From: Truepera sp. bin119 | Lineage (GTDB): Bacteria; Deinococcota; Deinococci; Deinococcales; Trueperaceae | Assembly (NCBI GenBank): GCA_002239005.1 | Contig: MPNL01000002.1 | Location: forward strand, 1 to 64,000 | DNA length: 64,000 bases | Direction: 5' to 3' | Shown here: positions 17,969-26,920 of the stretch, in pieces | Layout: the number at the start of each line of letters is the position of its first letter | How positions within the stretch are numbered: the first letter of the stretch is position 1 | Notes under the pieces: generated by a model | Told to the model about the DNA's origin: nothing | Databases searched by the model: none | The model's input: the letters and a program-made list of their open reading frames with translations, nothing else | Program-made: the position numbers and the translations under genes

Positions 17969-18772
17969 TCAGCGGGCGCCGCAGGCCTGCAGGGACGCCT
18001 GCATATGCCCACGGGATTCCGCAGCGATCACGCAGCACTGCTCGAGCGTGGTCCCCTTGGCCTTGGTGCCGATGACCTCGAGGTTTAGGGGGCCAGCGTA
18101 GCCGTGGTCATGCAGGGTGGCGACGTAGCCGACCAGGTCGATGTCACCGCGGCCGTTGGTCTGCTCCTCCGGTTCACCAGGTCCCTCCTGCCGACCCTTG
18201 CAATCGCGGATGTGGACGTGCTTGATCCGCGAGATGACCGCCCCGAGGGCTTCGACCGCATCCTCGCCGGCGCGGTGGATATGTGACGGGTCCATGTCGA
18301 GGCCGAAGGCGGGTGAGGTGATGGCCTCGAGGACGCGCAGGCTCGTGGGGGTGTTGTAGATAGCCGCCCCGACATGCGCCTTGACACAGAGCGTCACCCC
18401 GTAGTGCTCTGCCCTGGCGGCCAGTCTGCCGAGCGAGTCGATCGAGGCCTGCAGGCTCCCCTCATTATCGGACTCGCCGCCAGGACCGCAGTTGACGACA
18501 GGGATGCCGATCTCGGCGGCGGCCTGGAAGGCCTGCTCCATGAGGTCCGGATCCTGGCTCGACTGCTCCATCGCCAGTAGCTCCAGTCCGTAGGCCCGCG
18601 AGAGGCCCTGGATCTCCGAGACCTGATCGCGCCAACGGGTCAGGTCCAAATGATCGCTCATGAGCGGGATCGCCGAAAGCTCAATGCCGTCGTACCCGGA
18701 CGCGGCCAAGTACTTGAAGGCGGTCTCCATGTCGAAGCTGCCGAAAAGGAGCGAGTTCGCACCTAGTTTCAT
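17969..18772 (-). CDS. Sugar phosphate isomerase/epimerase family TIM barrel
   Basis: The 267-residue protein belongs to the xylose-isomerase-like/AP endonuclease family 2 fold: MKLGANSLLFGS start, SGYDGIELS, VNCGPGG, FGLDMDPSHIHRAGED and IKHVHIRDCKG, which supply metal-binding E, D and H residues. Such enzymes isomerise or epimerise sugars or inositol derivatives. It begins 10 bases after the sulfatase-like gene (18783-20204) on the same strand, so both are co-transcribed. The exact substrate is unknown. Confidence 0.88.
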   Translation of the reverse strand: MKLGANSLLFGSFDMETAFKYLAASGYDGIELSAIPLMSDHLDLTRWRDQVSEIQGLSRAYGLELLAMEQSSQDPDLMEQAFQAAAEIGIPVVNCGPGGESDNEGSLQASIDSLGRLAARAEHYGVTLCVKAHVGAAIYNTPTSLRVLEAITSPAFGLDMDPSHIHRAGEDAVEALGAVISRIKHVHIRDCKGRQEGPGEPEEQTNGRGDIDLVGYVATLHDHGYAGPLNLEVIGTKAKGTTLEQCCVIAAESRGHMQASLQACGAR

Positions 18773-18782
18773 CTGCCTCTCC

Positions 18783-20204
18783 CTATCCTTCGCTGCGCGA
18801 CTCCGCCTGGATACGGATCGCCGTTTTCAAGTCGCCTATGTGGAGGGTGTCGTAGGCCTGCTGCGAAGTCTTGAATGGCCCCAACCCCTGGTAGCCATGC
18901 CAGTCTCCTTGGGTGTATATCGGGGCGGTCAGACCGGTCTCGCACTCACGCTTCTCGATCCACGCCTCCATCCGGCTCGTGAGCAGCGCCACCACCTCAG
19001 GTTCACTCTCAGCCAGGTTGCTATTCTCTTCGGGGTCGCGAATCAGATTGTAGAGCTCGACCTCAGGCTTAAAGTGGAAGTCGGGCTCGAGCGCTCGGAT
19101 CAACTTCCACTCCGGGGTGCGCCAGCCGTGCTTGCGCATCCAGGTGCACTCGGTGACATAGAACTCGCTTTCGAACGATGGCTCCTCACCCCGCACCAGC
19201 GCCATCAGGCTACGCCCGTCGAAGCGCTTCTCGCTGGGCCAGTCGATCTCGTCGGGATCGAGGTTGGCCAGGTCGAGCAGGGTCGGCAGCAGATCCTTGT
19301 GCTGGTTGTAGCCGGCCACGCGCAGACCCGCCGGTATCCGGGGCGGATAGCGGAGGATGAGCGGGACGTGCAAGACGTTGTCGTAGATGCCGTGGTGGTC
19401 GAACCAGCACTCATGGTCGTAGAGGGTCTCGCCATGATCGCCATTGATCGCAACGATGGTCTCGTCCAGGATGCCATAGGTCTCGAGGGCGGTAAAGATC
19501 GTCCGGATGCAGGCGTCCATGTAGGCGATGGCCCCGTCGTACTGAGCGATCACATAGTCTTTATCGGTGATACCGGGCGGCATCCAGGAGGCAAAGAAGT
19601 CCCCGAACGGCTTGAAGTTCATAACCGGCTCCATGGACCTGTTGCTGGGATCGGTCTCGTCACCGTGGTAGAACATACGCTCGTACGGCTCGGGCGGGAG
19701 GTAGGGAGCGTGCGGATCCAGATGTCGCAGGAAGAGGAAGAAGGGCTCGCCATTCTCAACTAACCGCTCAAGCTCCCGCAGGCTCACCTCGTTCAGATTC
19801 TGTGCCTTGGGGCTGCGACCCTGATCCCAGCTTCCCCATGAGAGGTAGTCCAGATAGCGGTCGAAGCCCCTCGAACTGGGATTTCCGGTGAAGCCGACGC
19901 TGGTGGTGTCGTAGCCGAAGCCCCTGAGGATCTCAGCAGCTGTCAGAATCTCGCTGCGGACCGGCCCCCGGTGCCTTAGCGCCACCACCTGGGTGCCGAA
20001 GCAGTCCATGCCGGTCAGCATCGAGGCGTAGGCGCTGGTGGTGGGAATGTGGGCGCTGTAGGTTCGCTCGAACAGCGCCCCGCCCTGGGCGAAGCGGTCC
20101 AGGTGGGGCGTAGTCTGCCGAGAGTATCCGTAACAACTCATATGGTCAGCACGCAACGAGTCGATGCCCATCAGAACGATGTTGGGGGGGCGGTCCTTGG
20201 CCAT
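18783..20204 (-). CDS. Sulfatase-superfamily hydrolase lacking the formylglycine cysteine
   Basis: The 473-residue protein has the alkaline-phosphatase/sulfatase fold: metal ligands in LMGIDSLRADH (D15) and INGDHGETLYDH. In sulfatases the motif C/S-x-P-x-R precedes ASLLTG. Here the aligned segment is IPTTSAYASMLTG, with T55 where the modified cysteine should be, S57 for proline and Y59 for arginine. It cannot form formylglycine. A threonine nucleophile is used by related phosphodiesterases and phospho-transferases, so a phosphate or phosphonate ester may be the substrate. Start 20204 follows AAGGAGAGG. It shares an operon with the sugar isomerase downstream. Confidence 0.87.
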   Translation of the reverse strand: MAKDRPPNIVLMGIDSLRADHMSCYGYSRQTTPHLDRFAQGGALFERTYSAHIPTTSAYASMLTGMDCFGTQVVALRHRGPVRSEILTAAEILRGFGYDTTSVGFTGNPSSRGFDRYLDYLSWGSWDQGRSPKAQNLNEVSLRELERLVENGEPFFLFLRHLDPHAPYLPPEPYERMFYHGDETDPSNRSMEPVMNFKPFGDFFASWMPPGITDKDYVIAQYDGAIAYMDACIRTIFTALETYGILDETIVAINGDHGETLYDHECWFDHHGIYDNVLHVPLILRYPPRIPAGLRVAGYNQHKDLLPTLLDLANLDPDEIDWPSEKRFDGRSLMALVRGEEPSFESEFYVTECTWMRKHGWRTPEWKLIRALEPDFHFKPEVELYNLIRDPEENSNLAESEPEVVALLTSRMEAWIEKRECETGLTAPIYTQGDWHGYQGLGPFKTSQQAYDTLHIGDLKTAIRIQAESRSEG

Positions 20205-20555
20205 GATCCTCTCCTTACCTAACCGATTAGCCAGTCTACTGTGACGCCCCCTACTGTCGAGCAGGGGCGGACGCAAGTAAGATCTAGCGCCCAGTGCCAG
20301 CCGGGAGAGCGTTGCGACGTTCGAGACCGGCCGACGGCGCGTCGACTCTAGGGAGGTCGCACCCGAGCATCCTCTCACCGATTAACCGAGGTCGCTCAGG
20401 GTCACAGCATGCTGCGGGCCACCGATAACCGGGGCTTTCGGAGAGCGGTTCGAAGGTGCGTGGCGGCGGATCCAGCCTCCACCTTCGATCTGCGAGTTGG
20501 TATCCTGTCCGGGACCGCATGAGCAGCCACGCCTAGCCAAGGAGATGAGACCCCG
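20205..20555. other. metK leader/intergenic region with a hairpin
   Basis: This 351-base gap between divergent transcription units holds TCGAAGGTG (20450-20458) and its exact complement (20480-20488), a 9-bp stem 68 bases before metK. No core of a known SAM riboswitch was recognised. No convincing promoter pair was found. Confidence 0.35.
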
Positions 20556-21746
20556 TTGCGAAAGTTGATCACCGCAGAATCTGTAACCGAAGGGCACCCG
20601 GATAAGCTCGCGGACCGTATCAGCGACAGCGTGCTCGACGCCATCCTCACCACCGACCCGTACGCGCGGGTGGCTGCGGAAACCATCCTCACTACCGGCC
20701 TCGCGCTCATCACGGGCGAGATCTCCTGCCACGGCTACGTCGATTTTCAGGAGATCGTACGCAAGGCCGTACGGGAAGTCGGTTACACTGACAGCAGCTA
20801 CGGGATCGACGCCGATCACAGCGCCGTGCTGATCGCCGTCAATGAGCAATCGCCCGACATCGCCCTCGGCGTGGACGCAGCGCAAGAGTCTTCATCTGGA
20901 GACGCCTTCGACCGGCTCGGGGCGGGAGATCAGGGCCTCATGTTCGGTTACGCTACGGTGGAGACACCCGAGCTGATGCCGCTTCCGGTCAGCCTCGCCC
21001 ACCGACTCGCCTCCCGACTCGCCGAAGTCCGCAAGACCGGCCTGCTCCCCTATCTGCGGCCCGACGGCAAGACCCAGGTCACTATCGCCTACGAGGGTGA
21101 CCACCCGGTGGAGGTGGCTGCGGTGGTCCTCTCGGCGCAGCACGCGCCCGAGATCGACCAGGAGACCCTGCGCCGGGACCTCGAGGGGTCGGTGATCCGC
21201 GAGACCATAGCTGAGGAGTTGCTCACGGTCGATACGGCCCTCTACATCAACCCGACCGGTCGCTTCGTAGTGGGGGGGCCGCAGGCCGACGCAGGCTTGA
21301 CCGGACGGAAGATCATCGTCGACACCTACGGTGGTGCCGTGCCCCACGGCGGCGGGGCCTTTAGCGGCAAGGATCCTACAAAAGTGGACCGGAGTGCCAG
21401 TTACTTCGCCCGCTACATCGCGAAAAATGTCGTGGCGGCCGGCCTAGCACAGCGCTGTCAGGTGCAGCTGGCCTACGCCATCGGAGTAGCGCACCCGATC
21501 GGTATGTATGTCGACTCCTTCGGCACCTCAAGTCTCGGTGACGAGAACCTGAGCGAACTCATCCGGCGCACCTTCGACGCCAGACCTGCTGCCATCATCA
21601 AGCAGCTCGACCTCCGACGACCGATCTACACAGCGACCAGTAGCTACGGACACTTTGGACGGGGCGGATTCCCCTGGGAACGGACCGATGTGGCGGAGCG
21701 GCTCCGCAAGGAGGCGCTGACGCTGAGCTTAAGGCCGGGCCGCTAG
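20556..21746 (+). CDS. metK: S-adenosylmethionine synthetase
   Basis: Makes S-adenosylmethionine from methionine and ATP. The 396-residue protein carries [17 protein letters not shown] at the N-terminus and the [19 protein letters not shown] loop near residue 270, both diagnostic, with ATP- and metal-binding residues intact. Translation starts at TTG 20556, 11 bases after AAGGAG; this puts the usual [15 protein letters not shown] start at the N-terminus. It appears to be transcribed alone. Confidence 0.96.
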   Translation: MRKLITAESVTEGHPDKLADRISDSVLDAILTTDPYARVAAETILTTGLALITGEISCHGYVDFQEIVRKAVREVGYTDSSYGIDADHSAVLIAVNEQSPDIALGVDAAQESSSGDAFDRLGAGDQGLMFGYATVETPELMPLPVSLAHRLASRLAEVRKTGLLPYLRPDGKTQVTIAYEGDHPVEVAAVVLSAQHAPEIDQETLRRDLEGSVIRETIAEELLTVDTALYINPTGRFVVGGPQADAGLTGRKIIVDTYGGAVPHGGGAFSGKDPTKVDRSASYFARYIAKNVVAAGLAQRCQVQLAYAIGVAHPIGMYVDSFGTSSLGDENLSELIRRTFDARPAAIIKQLDLRRPIYTATSSYGHFGRGGFPWERTDVAERLRKEALTLSLRPGR

Positions 21747-21981
21747 CCGATTCCCCTGGCGAGGCCTTCCGGCAAACTGACAGGAGGCGACCGACAACCT
21801 CGCTCGAGGCTTAAGTGGCCGGGCCGCGAACGCCCTCCCGATCAGGAGATTTCGGGAGCACGCCTGGCTACCTTAAGATCTGCCCACAACCCCTTTGTGG
21901 TCTCGGTCAACCCTTATACCGCTTCTCACCTCGGAGACCGCTATCATCCAAACAAGACACTCTCGACTTGGAGTGATACCC

Positions 21982-22530
21982 ATGCAACGAACGCTTCCCA
22001 TCCTCCTGCTAGCGAGCCTGTTGGCGGGTGCGGCGTGGGCTCAGAGACCCGGGCAGCAGGCCCCCGATTTCACGCTGGTCGACCAAGAGGGCCAAGTCGT
22101 CACGCTTAGGGATTTTGCAGGCAAGCCCGTGGTCCTCAACGCCTGGGCCAGCTGGTGCGCGTTCTGCATCGAGGAGATCCCGCTCTTCCAGCAGGTGCAC
22201 GATGCCGTCAATCTGGATGGGACCCGGGTCACCTTCCTGTTGGTGAACCTAGCCGAGGACTTCGGGGTGGCCACGTCATTCCTTAGCGAGGAGGTCGACA
22301 CCACACTCCGGTCGCTTTACGACCCGAGCCAGCAGCAGAAGGAGCGGTTCGCCGATGTCGACTTCGACAGCACCCGCAACCTGCTCACCAGGACCTACCG
22401 GGTTCGCGGCATGCCGACCACCTTCTTCATCGGTGCGGATGGGTCGATCTCCAGTGTCAAGATCGGTCCCCTTACCGCCGGAGAACTCGCCAGCCACCTC
22501 GCAGGGTTGGGGGTGGAGTGGACCCCATGA
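21982..22530 (+). CDS. TlpA/ResA-like thioredoxin, exported
   Basis: Extracytoplasmic thiol-disulfide protein, 182 residues. A signal peptide (residues 1-20, ending GAAWA) is followed by an AhpC/TSA-Redoxin fold with the active site WASWCAFC (C59 and C62) and the cis-proline loop RGMPTTFF. The signal and the adjoining CcdA gene, which overlaps its stop codon, indicate that CcdA keeps it reduced. Cytochrome c maturation or cysteine repair outside the membrane is the likely role. Start ATG 21982 lies after GGAGTGATACCC. Confidence 0.9.
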   Translation: MQRTLPILLLASLLAGAAWAQRPGQQAPDFTLVDQEGQVVTLRDFAGKPVVLNAWASWCAFCIEEIPLFQQVHDAVNLDGTRVTFLLVNLAEDFGVATSFLSEEVDTTLRSLYDPSQQQKERFADVDFDSTRNLLTRTYRVRGMPTTFFIGADGSISSVKIGPLTAGELASHLAGLGVEWTP

Positions 22531-23303
22531 GCGACATCCCCCGGAACAACGGGGCCACGCCCAGAGGCCTCACTGTCCGCTGGCACCTCACCTTTCACAG
22601 CCTGGCATTCGTATTGGGCCTCGCAGCAGTGTTCGTCGCACTCGGATTCAGCGCCGGGCTAATTAGCAATCTCCTGTTCGATTTCGGCGACATCATTCGG
22701 ATCGCGGCCGGGGCGTTTCTGGTGCTAATGGGGCTGCTCATGCTCAGGCTCATCCCCATCCCCTTCCTGGAGCGCGACATGCGGATGCATATGCAGAACA
22801 AACCCACCGGGTATGCCGGTTCAGCCCTAGTCGGAGTCGCCTTCGCCGCTGGCTGGACCCCCTGCATCGGGCCGATCCTGGCCGGAATCCTGGGCATCGC
22901 CGCCACCACCGGTGGTGCGGGACAGGGCGGACTCCTGCTCGGATTCTACGCGCTGGGATTCGCCGTGCCGTTCCTGGTCTTTGCGCAGCTCCTCACCGCC
23001 TGGAAGGTGCTCAGGCGCTACGCCGGTGTCATCGAGAAGATCGGTGCGGTGCTGCTCATCCTGGTCGGCGCTCTGCTACTCACGGGAGCGGTCAACGCGT
23101 TCGCCCCCTACCTTGCCAGCCTCGGTAGCCTCGAGGGTGCCGTGCTCGGCGGTGCCAGCACACCCACCCTGGGGGTAGCCTTCCTGGCCGGCGTGCTCTC
23201 GTTTCTCTCCCCCTGCGTACTGCCAATCCTCCCCTCGTTCCTCGGGTATCTCACCGGAATGAGTATCGACCAACTCATGGAGCGGGTGCAGGTGCCTGCC
23301 TGA
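22527..23303 (+). CDS. CcdA/DsbD-type membrane thiol reductant carrier, apparently circularly permuted
   Basis: CcdA carries reducing power from cytoplasmic thioredoxin to exported thiol proteins by two membrane cysteines. Usual CcdA begins with a helix holding 'FLSPCVLP' and has 'GWTPCxGP' in helix 4. Here the order is changed: the 258-residue protein starts in what is normally helix 2 (SLAFVLGLAAVFVALGFSAG), has GWTPCIGPI with C113 in its third helix, and ends with LAGVLSFLSPCVLPILPSFL (C230), the usual first helix. Six helices remain. Moving helix 1 of an even-numbered bundle to the C-terminus keeps every helix orientation. ATG 22527 overlaps the tlpA stop (ATGA). Confidence 0.85.
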   Translation: MSDIPRNNGATPRGLTVRWHLTFHSLAFVLGLAAVFVALGFSAGLISNLLFDFGDIIRIAAGAFLVLMGLLMLRLIPIPFLERDMRMHMQNKPTGYAGSALVGVAFAAGWTPCIGPILAGILGIAATTGGAGQGGLLLGFYALGFAVPFLVFAQLLTAWKVLRRYAGVIEKIGAVLLILVGALLLTGAVNAFAPYLASLGSLEGAVLGGASTPTLGVAFLAGVLSFLSPCVLPILPSFLGYLTGMSIDQLMERVQVPA

Positions 23304-23503
23304 ATCATCCCCCGGTTTCAGGGCCTGCGGCTCAGGGCAGGCGCACGGCCGGGTGCACCCCACACGGGCCACCAACTCTGCAACCAGAACGCCGACCGGT
23401 AGCAGGTCCTGATGTCATACGGCCTAGAGTTCCCGGAAGATCCGGAGACCGCAACCTGCCCGGCGCCACCAACCAAGCGACCCCCATGGAGCCAGCTTCG
23501 CCG

Positions 23504-25546
23504 TTACGACGCTGCCACCGCTTGGCTGGCAAGTACCCTGCTTGTCAAGTGGTCCGGCACAGGGGCGTGGTGATCGAACTTCAGGCTGAACGCCCCCCGA
23601 CCGCCGGTCATCGAACGCAGGTCCGGGGAGTAGCTCTGGATCTCGGCCATCGGCACGTGGGCACTGACGACCGAAACCGAGCCCTCGGCGTCCATACCGA
23701 GAATCCGACCCCGGCGCGTATTCAGGTCGCTGATGACGTCGCCCGTGTAACGGTCGGGCACCCGCACCTTCAGCAGTGCAACCGGCTCAAGGAGCACGGG
23801 GCGGGCCTGCTGCATCGCCTCCTCGAAGGCGCTGGCCGCAGCGATCTGAAATGCTATATCCTTGGAGTCGACCGGGTGGCTCTTGCCGTCGTAGATCGTG
23901 ACCCTGACGTCCATCACCTGGAAGCCGCCCAGCACCCCCTCGGCCAGCGCGGCGCGGATCCCCTTCTCGCAACTGGGAATGAACTGGCTGGGAATGGCAC
24001 CGCCGACGACCTCGTTCTCGAACTCGAAACCGCCCCCCTTAGGCAGCGGCTCGACCCGGAGCACTACCTCGGCAAACTGACCGGCGCCGCCGGTCTGCTT
24101 CTTGTGACGGTAACGAGCATTCCCCCTGCCGGTGATGGTTTCCCGGTAGGCGATGGTGGGGGTGGCGGTGGCGACCTCGACGTTCGAGCGCTCCTTGAGT
24201 ACGTTCACCGCCACCTCGAGGTGGACGTGACCCATCCCCCACAGCACCGTCTCGTTGGTCTCGGCGTTGCGCTCCAACTGCAGTGTCGGATCCGCCTCGA
24301 GCAGCTTCGAGAGGCCTTCACCCAATTTGTGCTCATCCGACCTGGTTCTCGGGGTGAGGGCCAACGCCATGACCGGAGAGGGGAAGCGGATCGGGGCGAG
24401 CATAAAGCTGGCATCCCGGGTGGCCAGGGTGTCCCCCGTACGGATCGCTTCGACCTTGGTAACAGCACCGATCTGGCCCGCTGTAAGCTCCCTGACCTCC
24501 TTGAGATCCTTGCCGTGAGGGATGTAGAGGTGTGCAGCCCGCACATCCTCCTCTTGATTGACGTCGTAGACGGTGTCGCCCGTCTTGAGACTCCCCGACA
24601 GCACCCGCATGATCGAGACCTTACCCATGTAGGGGTCCACCACCGTCTTGAATACCCGAGCGCTGAACGGTTGTCCCTCACCCAGAACCGGAGGGTCACC
24701 CGATAGGGTCGGCAGCGGGGCGTGATCCTCGACCCGGCGAACTCCCTGAGTCATGAAGTCGAGGAGCAGACTCACCCCTATCAGTTCGGTCGACGAGGTC
24801 AGCAGCACCGGGGTGAGTTCATTGGCCCGAACAGCGGCATAGAACGCGGCGAGCAGTTCGTCGTCGCCGATAGCCTCATCCTCGAGGAATTGCAGCATCA
24901 GATCATCATCGGTCTCGACGATGGCCTCGACCAGTCGGTCGCGGTATTCCTGGGCCACGCCGGCCACCTCGTCGGGGACCGGCGTCTCCTGGGGCTCACC
25001 GTCGGTCCAGATGTACGCCTTCATGGTCAGCAGATCGACGACCCCTCGGAAGTCCTCTGCCTGACCGATCGGCAGCTGGATGGCGGCGATATTACCTGGG
25101 AGGCTCGATTCGATAGCGGCCATGGTTCGGAAAAAGTCGGCGTTTTCTCGGTCCATCTTGTTGATCACGAGCAAAGTGGAGAGTTCGCGCTCACTCGACG
25201 AGGTCCACACTCGCTCGGTGCCGACCTCGACACCAGAGACCGCCGAGACCAGAACGACCACTGCATCGACCGCCACCTGGGCACCCCGGATCTCGCCCAC
25301 GAAGTCGGCGTAGCCGGGGGTGTCGAGCAGGTTGAATGCGTTGCTCTTCCAGGTGAAGGGGTGGATAGTGGTGTAGATCGAGATCTTGCGGCGCTTCTCC
25401 TCGGGGGTGTAGTCCGAGGCGGTGGTTCCATCCTCCACGGTGCCGAGCGCGCCGATGGCACCGGTCTGTTTGAGGACGGCTTCGACCAGCGAGGTCTTGC
25501 CTGCCCCACTATGGGAAAGCACCGCGACGTTGCGAATCTCCGACAT
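23504..25546 (-). CDS. EF-G-like translational GTPase (EF-G paralogue)
   Basis: The 680-residue protein has the five-domain EF-G layout: P-loop SHSGAGKTS (residues 11-19), G4 motif INKMDREN, and domains III-V (VHLEVAVNVLKERSNVEV, RYRHKKQTGGAGQFAEV). It differs from housekeeping EF-G. The P-loop is S-G-A-G-K instead of I-D-A-G-K, and the G3 motif is DTPGYADF with Y79 in place of the catalytic histidine. These traits match the EF-G2/FusA2 group seen in Thermus and mycobacteria, whose role is unclear. Start 25546 follows a GGAACGTGGAG ribosome site. Confidence 0.92.
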   Translation of the reverse strand: MSEIRNVAVLSHSGAGKTSLVEAVLKQTGAIGALGTVEDGTTASDYTPEEKRRKISIYTTIHPFTWKSNAFNLLDTPGYADFVGEIRGAQVAVDAVVVLVSAVSGVEVGTERVWTSSSERELSTLLVINKMDRENADFFRTMAAIESSLPGNIAAIQLPIGQAEDFRGVVDLLTMKAYIWTDGEPQETPVPDEVAGVAQEYRDRLVEAIVETDDDLMLQFLEDEAIGDDELLAAFYAAVRANELTPVLLTSSTELIGVSLLLDFMTQGVRRVEDHAPLPTLSGDPPVLGEGQPFSARVFKTVVDPYMGKVSIMRVLSGSLKTGDTVYDVNQEEDVRAAHLYIPHGKDLKEVRELTAGQIGAVTKVEAIRTGDTLATRDASFMLAPIRFPSPVMALALTPRTRSDEHKLGEGLSKLLEADPTLQLERNAETNETVLWGMGHVHLEVAVNVLKERSNVEVATATPTIAYRETITGRGNARYRHKKQTGGAGQFAEVVLRVEPLPKGGGFEFENEVVGGAIPSQFIPSCEKGIRAALAEGVLGGFQVMDVRVTIYDGKSHPVDSKDIAFQIAAASAFEEAMQQARPVLLEPVALLKVRVPDRYTGDVISDLNTRRGRILGMDAEGSVSVVSAHVPMAEIQSYSPDLRSMTGGRGAFSLKFDHHAPVPDHLTSRVLASQAVAAS

Positions 25547-25762
25547 CTCCACGTTCCTTTCGTCCAGAGGGTCCTCAAGGCCTCGATTCAAATCCGTAAA
25601 GCCTGTCTACCCGAAGTGCTGTGGGATCTGGCAAGTTTACAGAGTATAGCAGGCATGGGGCCAGGAACTGCGCGGGGGCACCCGAACGCGCCTACCAGGC
25701 GGCTCAGACCTCAACGATTAGGGGCGTTAGCCTACCCGGCGATGAGTTGCTAGACTCTGAGC

Positions 25763-26920
25763 GTGAAGGCAACGGCAGAACGGCTTGAGACCCGCCCGAA
25801 GCTGATCATCGGCTGGCTGGTGGCTTCCGATCTGCGCGATCCCGAGCTGCTCGAGATCTATGCGAGGGCCCGCAGCTTACTTACTGAGCAGCTGCGGGAG
25901 CAGTTTCCCATGTTCGACTGGCGGATGCCTCAGATCGAACGTCGCAACTTCGCGCCCCGGGGCTCGCTCAAGCCGCTGAACCTGCTCGAGATGGGCAGTG
26001 AGGAGAGGCTCTTCCAGCGCTGGGACTACGCCCTGGTCGTAGTCCCGAACGAACTGCAACCCAGGCGCCGCATCTCGGCTCTCGGGGTTCCGTCCAGCGC
26101 CCTCGAGGTGGCGGCTCTCTCCAGCGCCAGGCTCGGCCGCAAGGATGAGGACTTGGCCGAACGGCTGGCGGCGTTGGCCCAACACCTGCTCGGCCATCTG
26201 TTCACCCTCGAAACCCGTGACGAGGGCCCCATGCGCCCGCCCGGAGAGGTCGAGGACCTCCGGCTCTACCCCTTCCCCAAAGACCAGGAAGAGGAGTTGA
26301 TCAGTATCCTCAGCTACGTGACCGATACCCGCCTTGAGGAGAGGAAACGCAGCTGGAACACCGTCAATTTCTACATCCGGAGCTTCTTCAGCGACTGGTG
26401 GGGGATCCTTAAGAGCATCGGGGGCTACCGGCCCTGGCGCATCCCGCTCTTCCTCGGCCGGCTCACGGCGACGGTAGCCGTGTCGCTGCTGCTCCTCCTG
26501 CTCACCGCCGAATCCTGGGAGGCGGGGACCCACATGCGCACGCTGTGGCTCGGAGTGGGATCGGTGGCCGCCATGATCACTGCCTGCCTGTTTATCTTTT
26601 TCGGCCAACACCTCGACCAGGTAGGGCGCGGTCGTGGCTGGAGCGAGCAGTTGGCACGCAGTCGAATCGTGCTGTTCGGCACCCTCTTGGCAGGCATGAT
26701 GTCTCTGTGGGTGATGCTGTTCGCAGCCATCCTCACCTTCTCGTTTCTGCTACCAGCTTCCGTGACTTCCGGTTGGACCGGGTTCGACCCCGCAGATCTC
26801 CCCCGTGCCCGCTACGCTGCTTTCCTCGCCTCGATCGGCATCCTCGTAGCGGCCCTAGGCGGCAACCTCGAAGAGGAGGACGCTATCAAGGCCGAACTCT
26901 TTTTCGATCAGGAGGTCTAA
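25763..26920 (+). CDS. Conserved-looking membrane protein of unknown function
   Basis: The 385-residue product is not recognised. The N-terminal half is soluble (RPKLIIGWLVASDLRDPELL; WDYALVVVPNELQPRRR), followed by a charged segment and four hydrophobic segments in the last 160 residues (LTATVAVSLLLLLLTA; VGSVAAMITACLFIFFG; LLAGMMSLWVMLFAAILTF; AAFLASIGILVAALGG). It starts with GTG 25763, and TAGACT (25751-25756) lies only 6 bases upstream, which suggests a leaderless transcript. It stands alone between EF-G and a degraded region. Confidence 0.75.
   Translation: MKATAERLETRPKLIIGWLVASDLRDPELLEIYARARSLLTEQLREQFPMFDWRMPQIERRNFAPRGSLKPLNLLEMGSEERLFQRWDYALVVVPNELQPRRRISALGVPSSALEVAALSSARLGRKDEDLAERLAALAQHLLGHLFTLETRDEGPMRPPGEVEDLRLYPFPKDQEEELISILSYVTDTRLEERKRSWNTVNFYIRSFFSDWWGILKSIGGYRPWRIPLFLGRLTATVAVSLLLLLLTAESWEAGTHMRTLWLGVGSVAAMITACLFIFFGQHLDQVGRGRGWSEQLARSRIVLFGTLLAGMMSLWVMLFAAILTFSFLLPASVTSGWTGFDPADLPRARYAAFLASIGILVAALGGNLEEEDAIKAELFFDQEV

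Noticed and set aside
18660-19763. 367-codon open frame on the plus strand
   Set aside because: Antisense to the sulfatase-like and isomerase genes; no recognisable motif or ribosome site.
20400-20555. Possible SAM riboswitch before metK
   Set aside because: A 9-bp hairpin exists, but no conserved core of a known SAM riboswitch class could be seen.
23413-23574. 53-codon plus-strand frame starting MSYGLEFPED
   Set aside because: Overlaps the end of the EF-G gene antisense, lacks a ribosome site, and shows nothing recognisable.
23486-24706. 406-codon open frame on the plus strand, and a 343-codon one at 24722-25753
   Set aside because: Both are antisense to the EF-G-like gene and show no protein family features.
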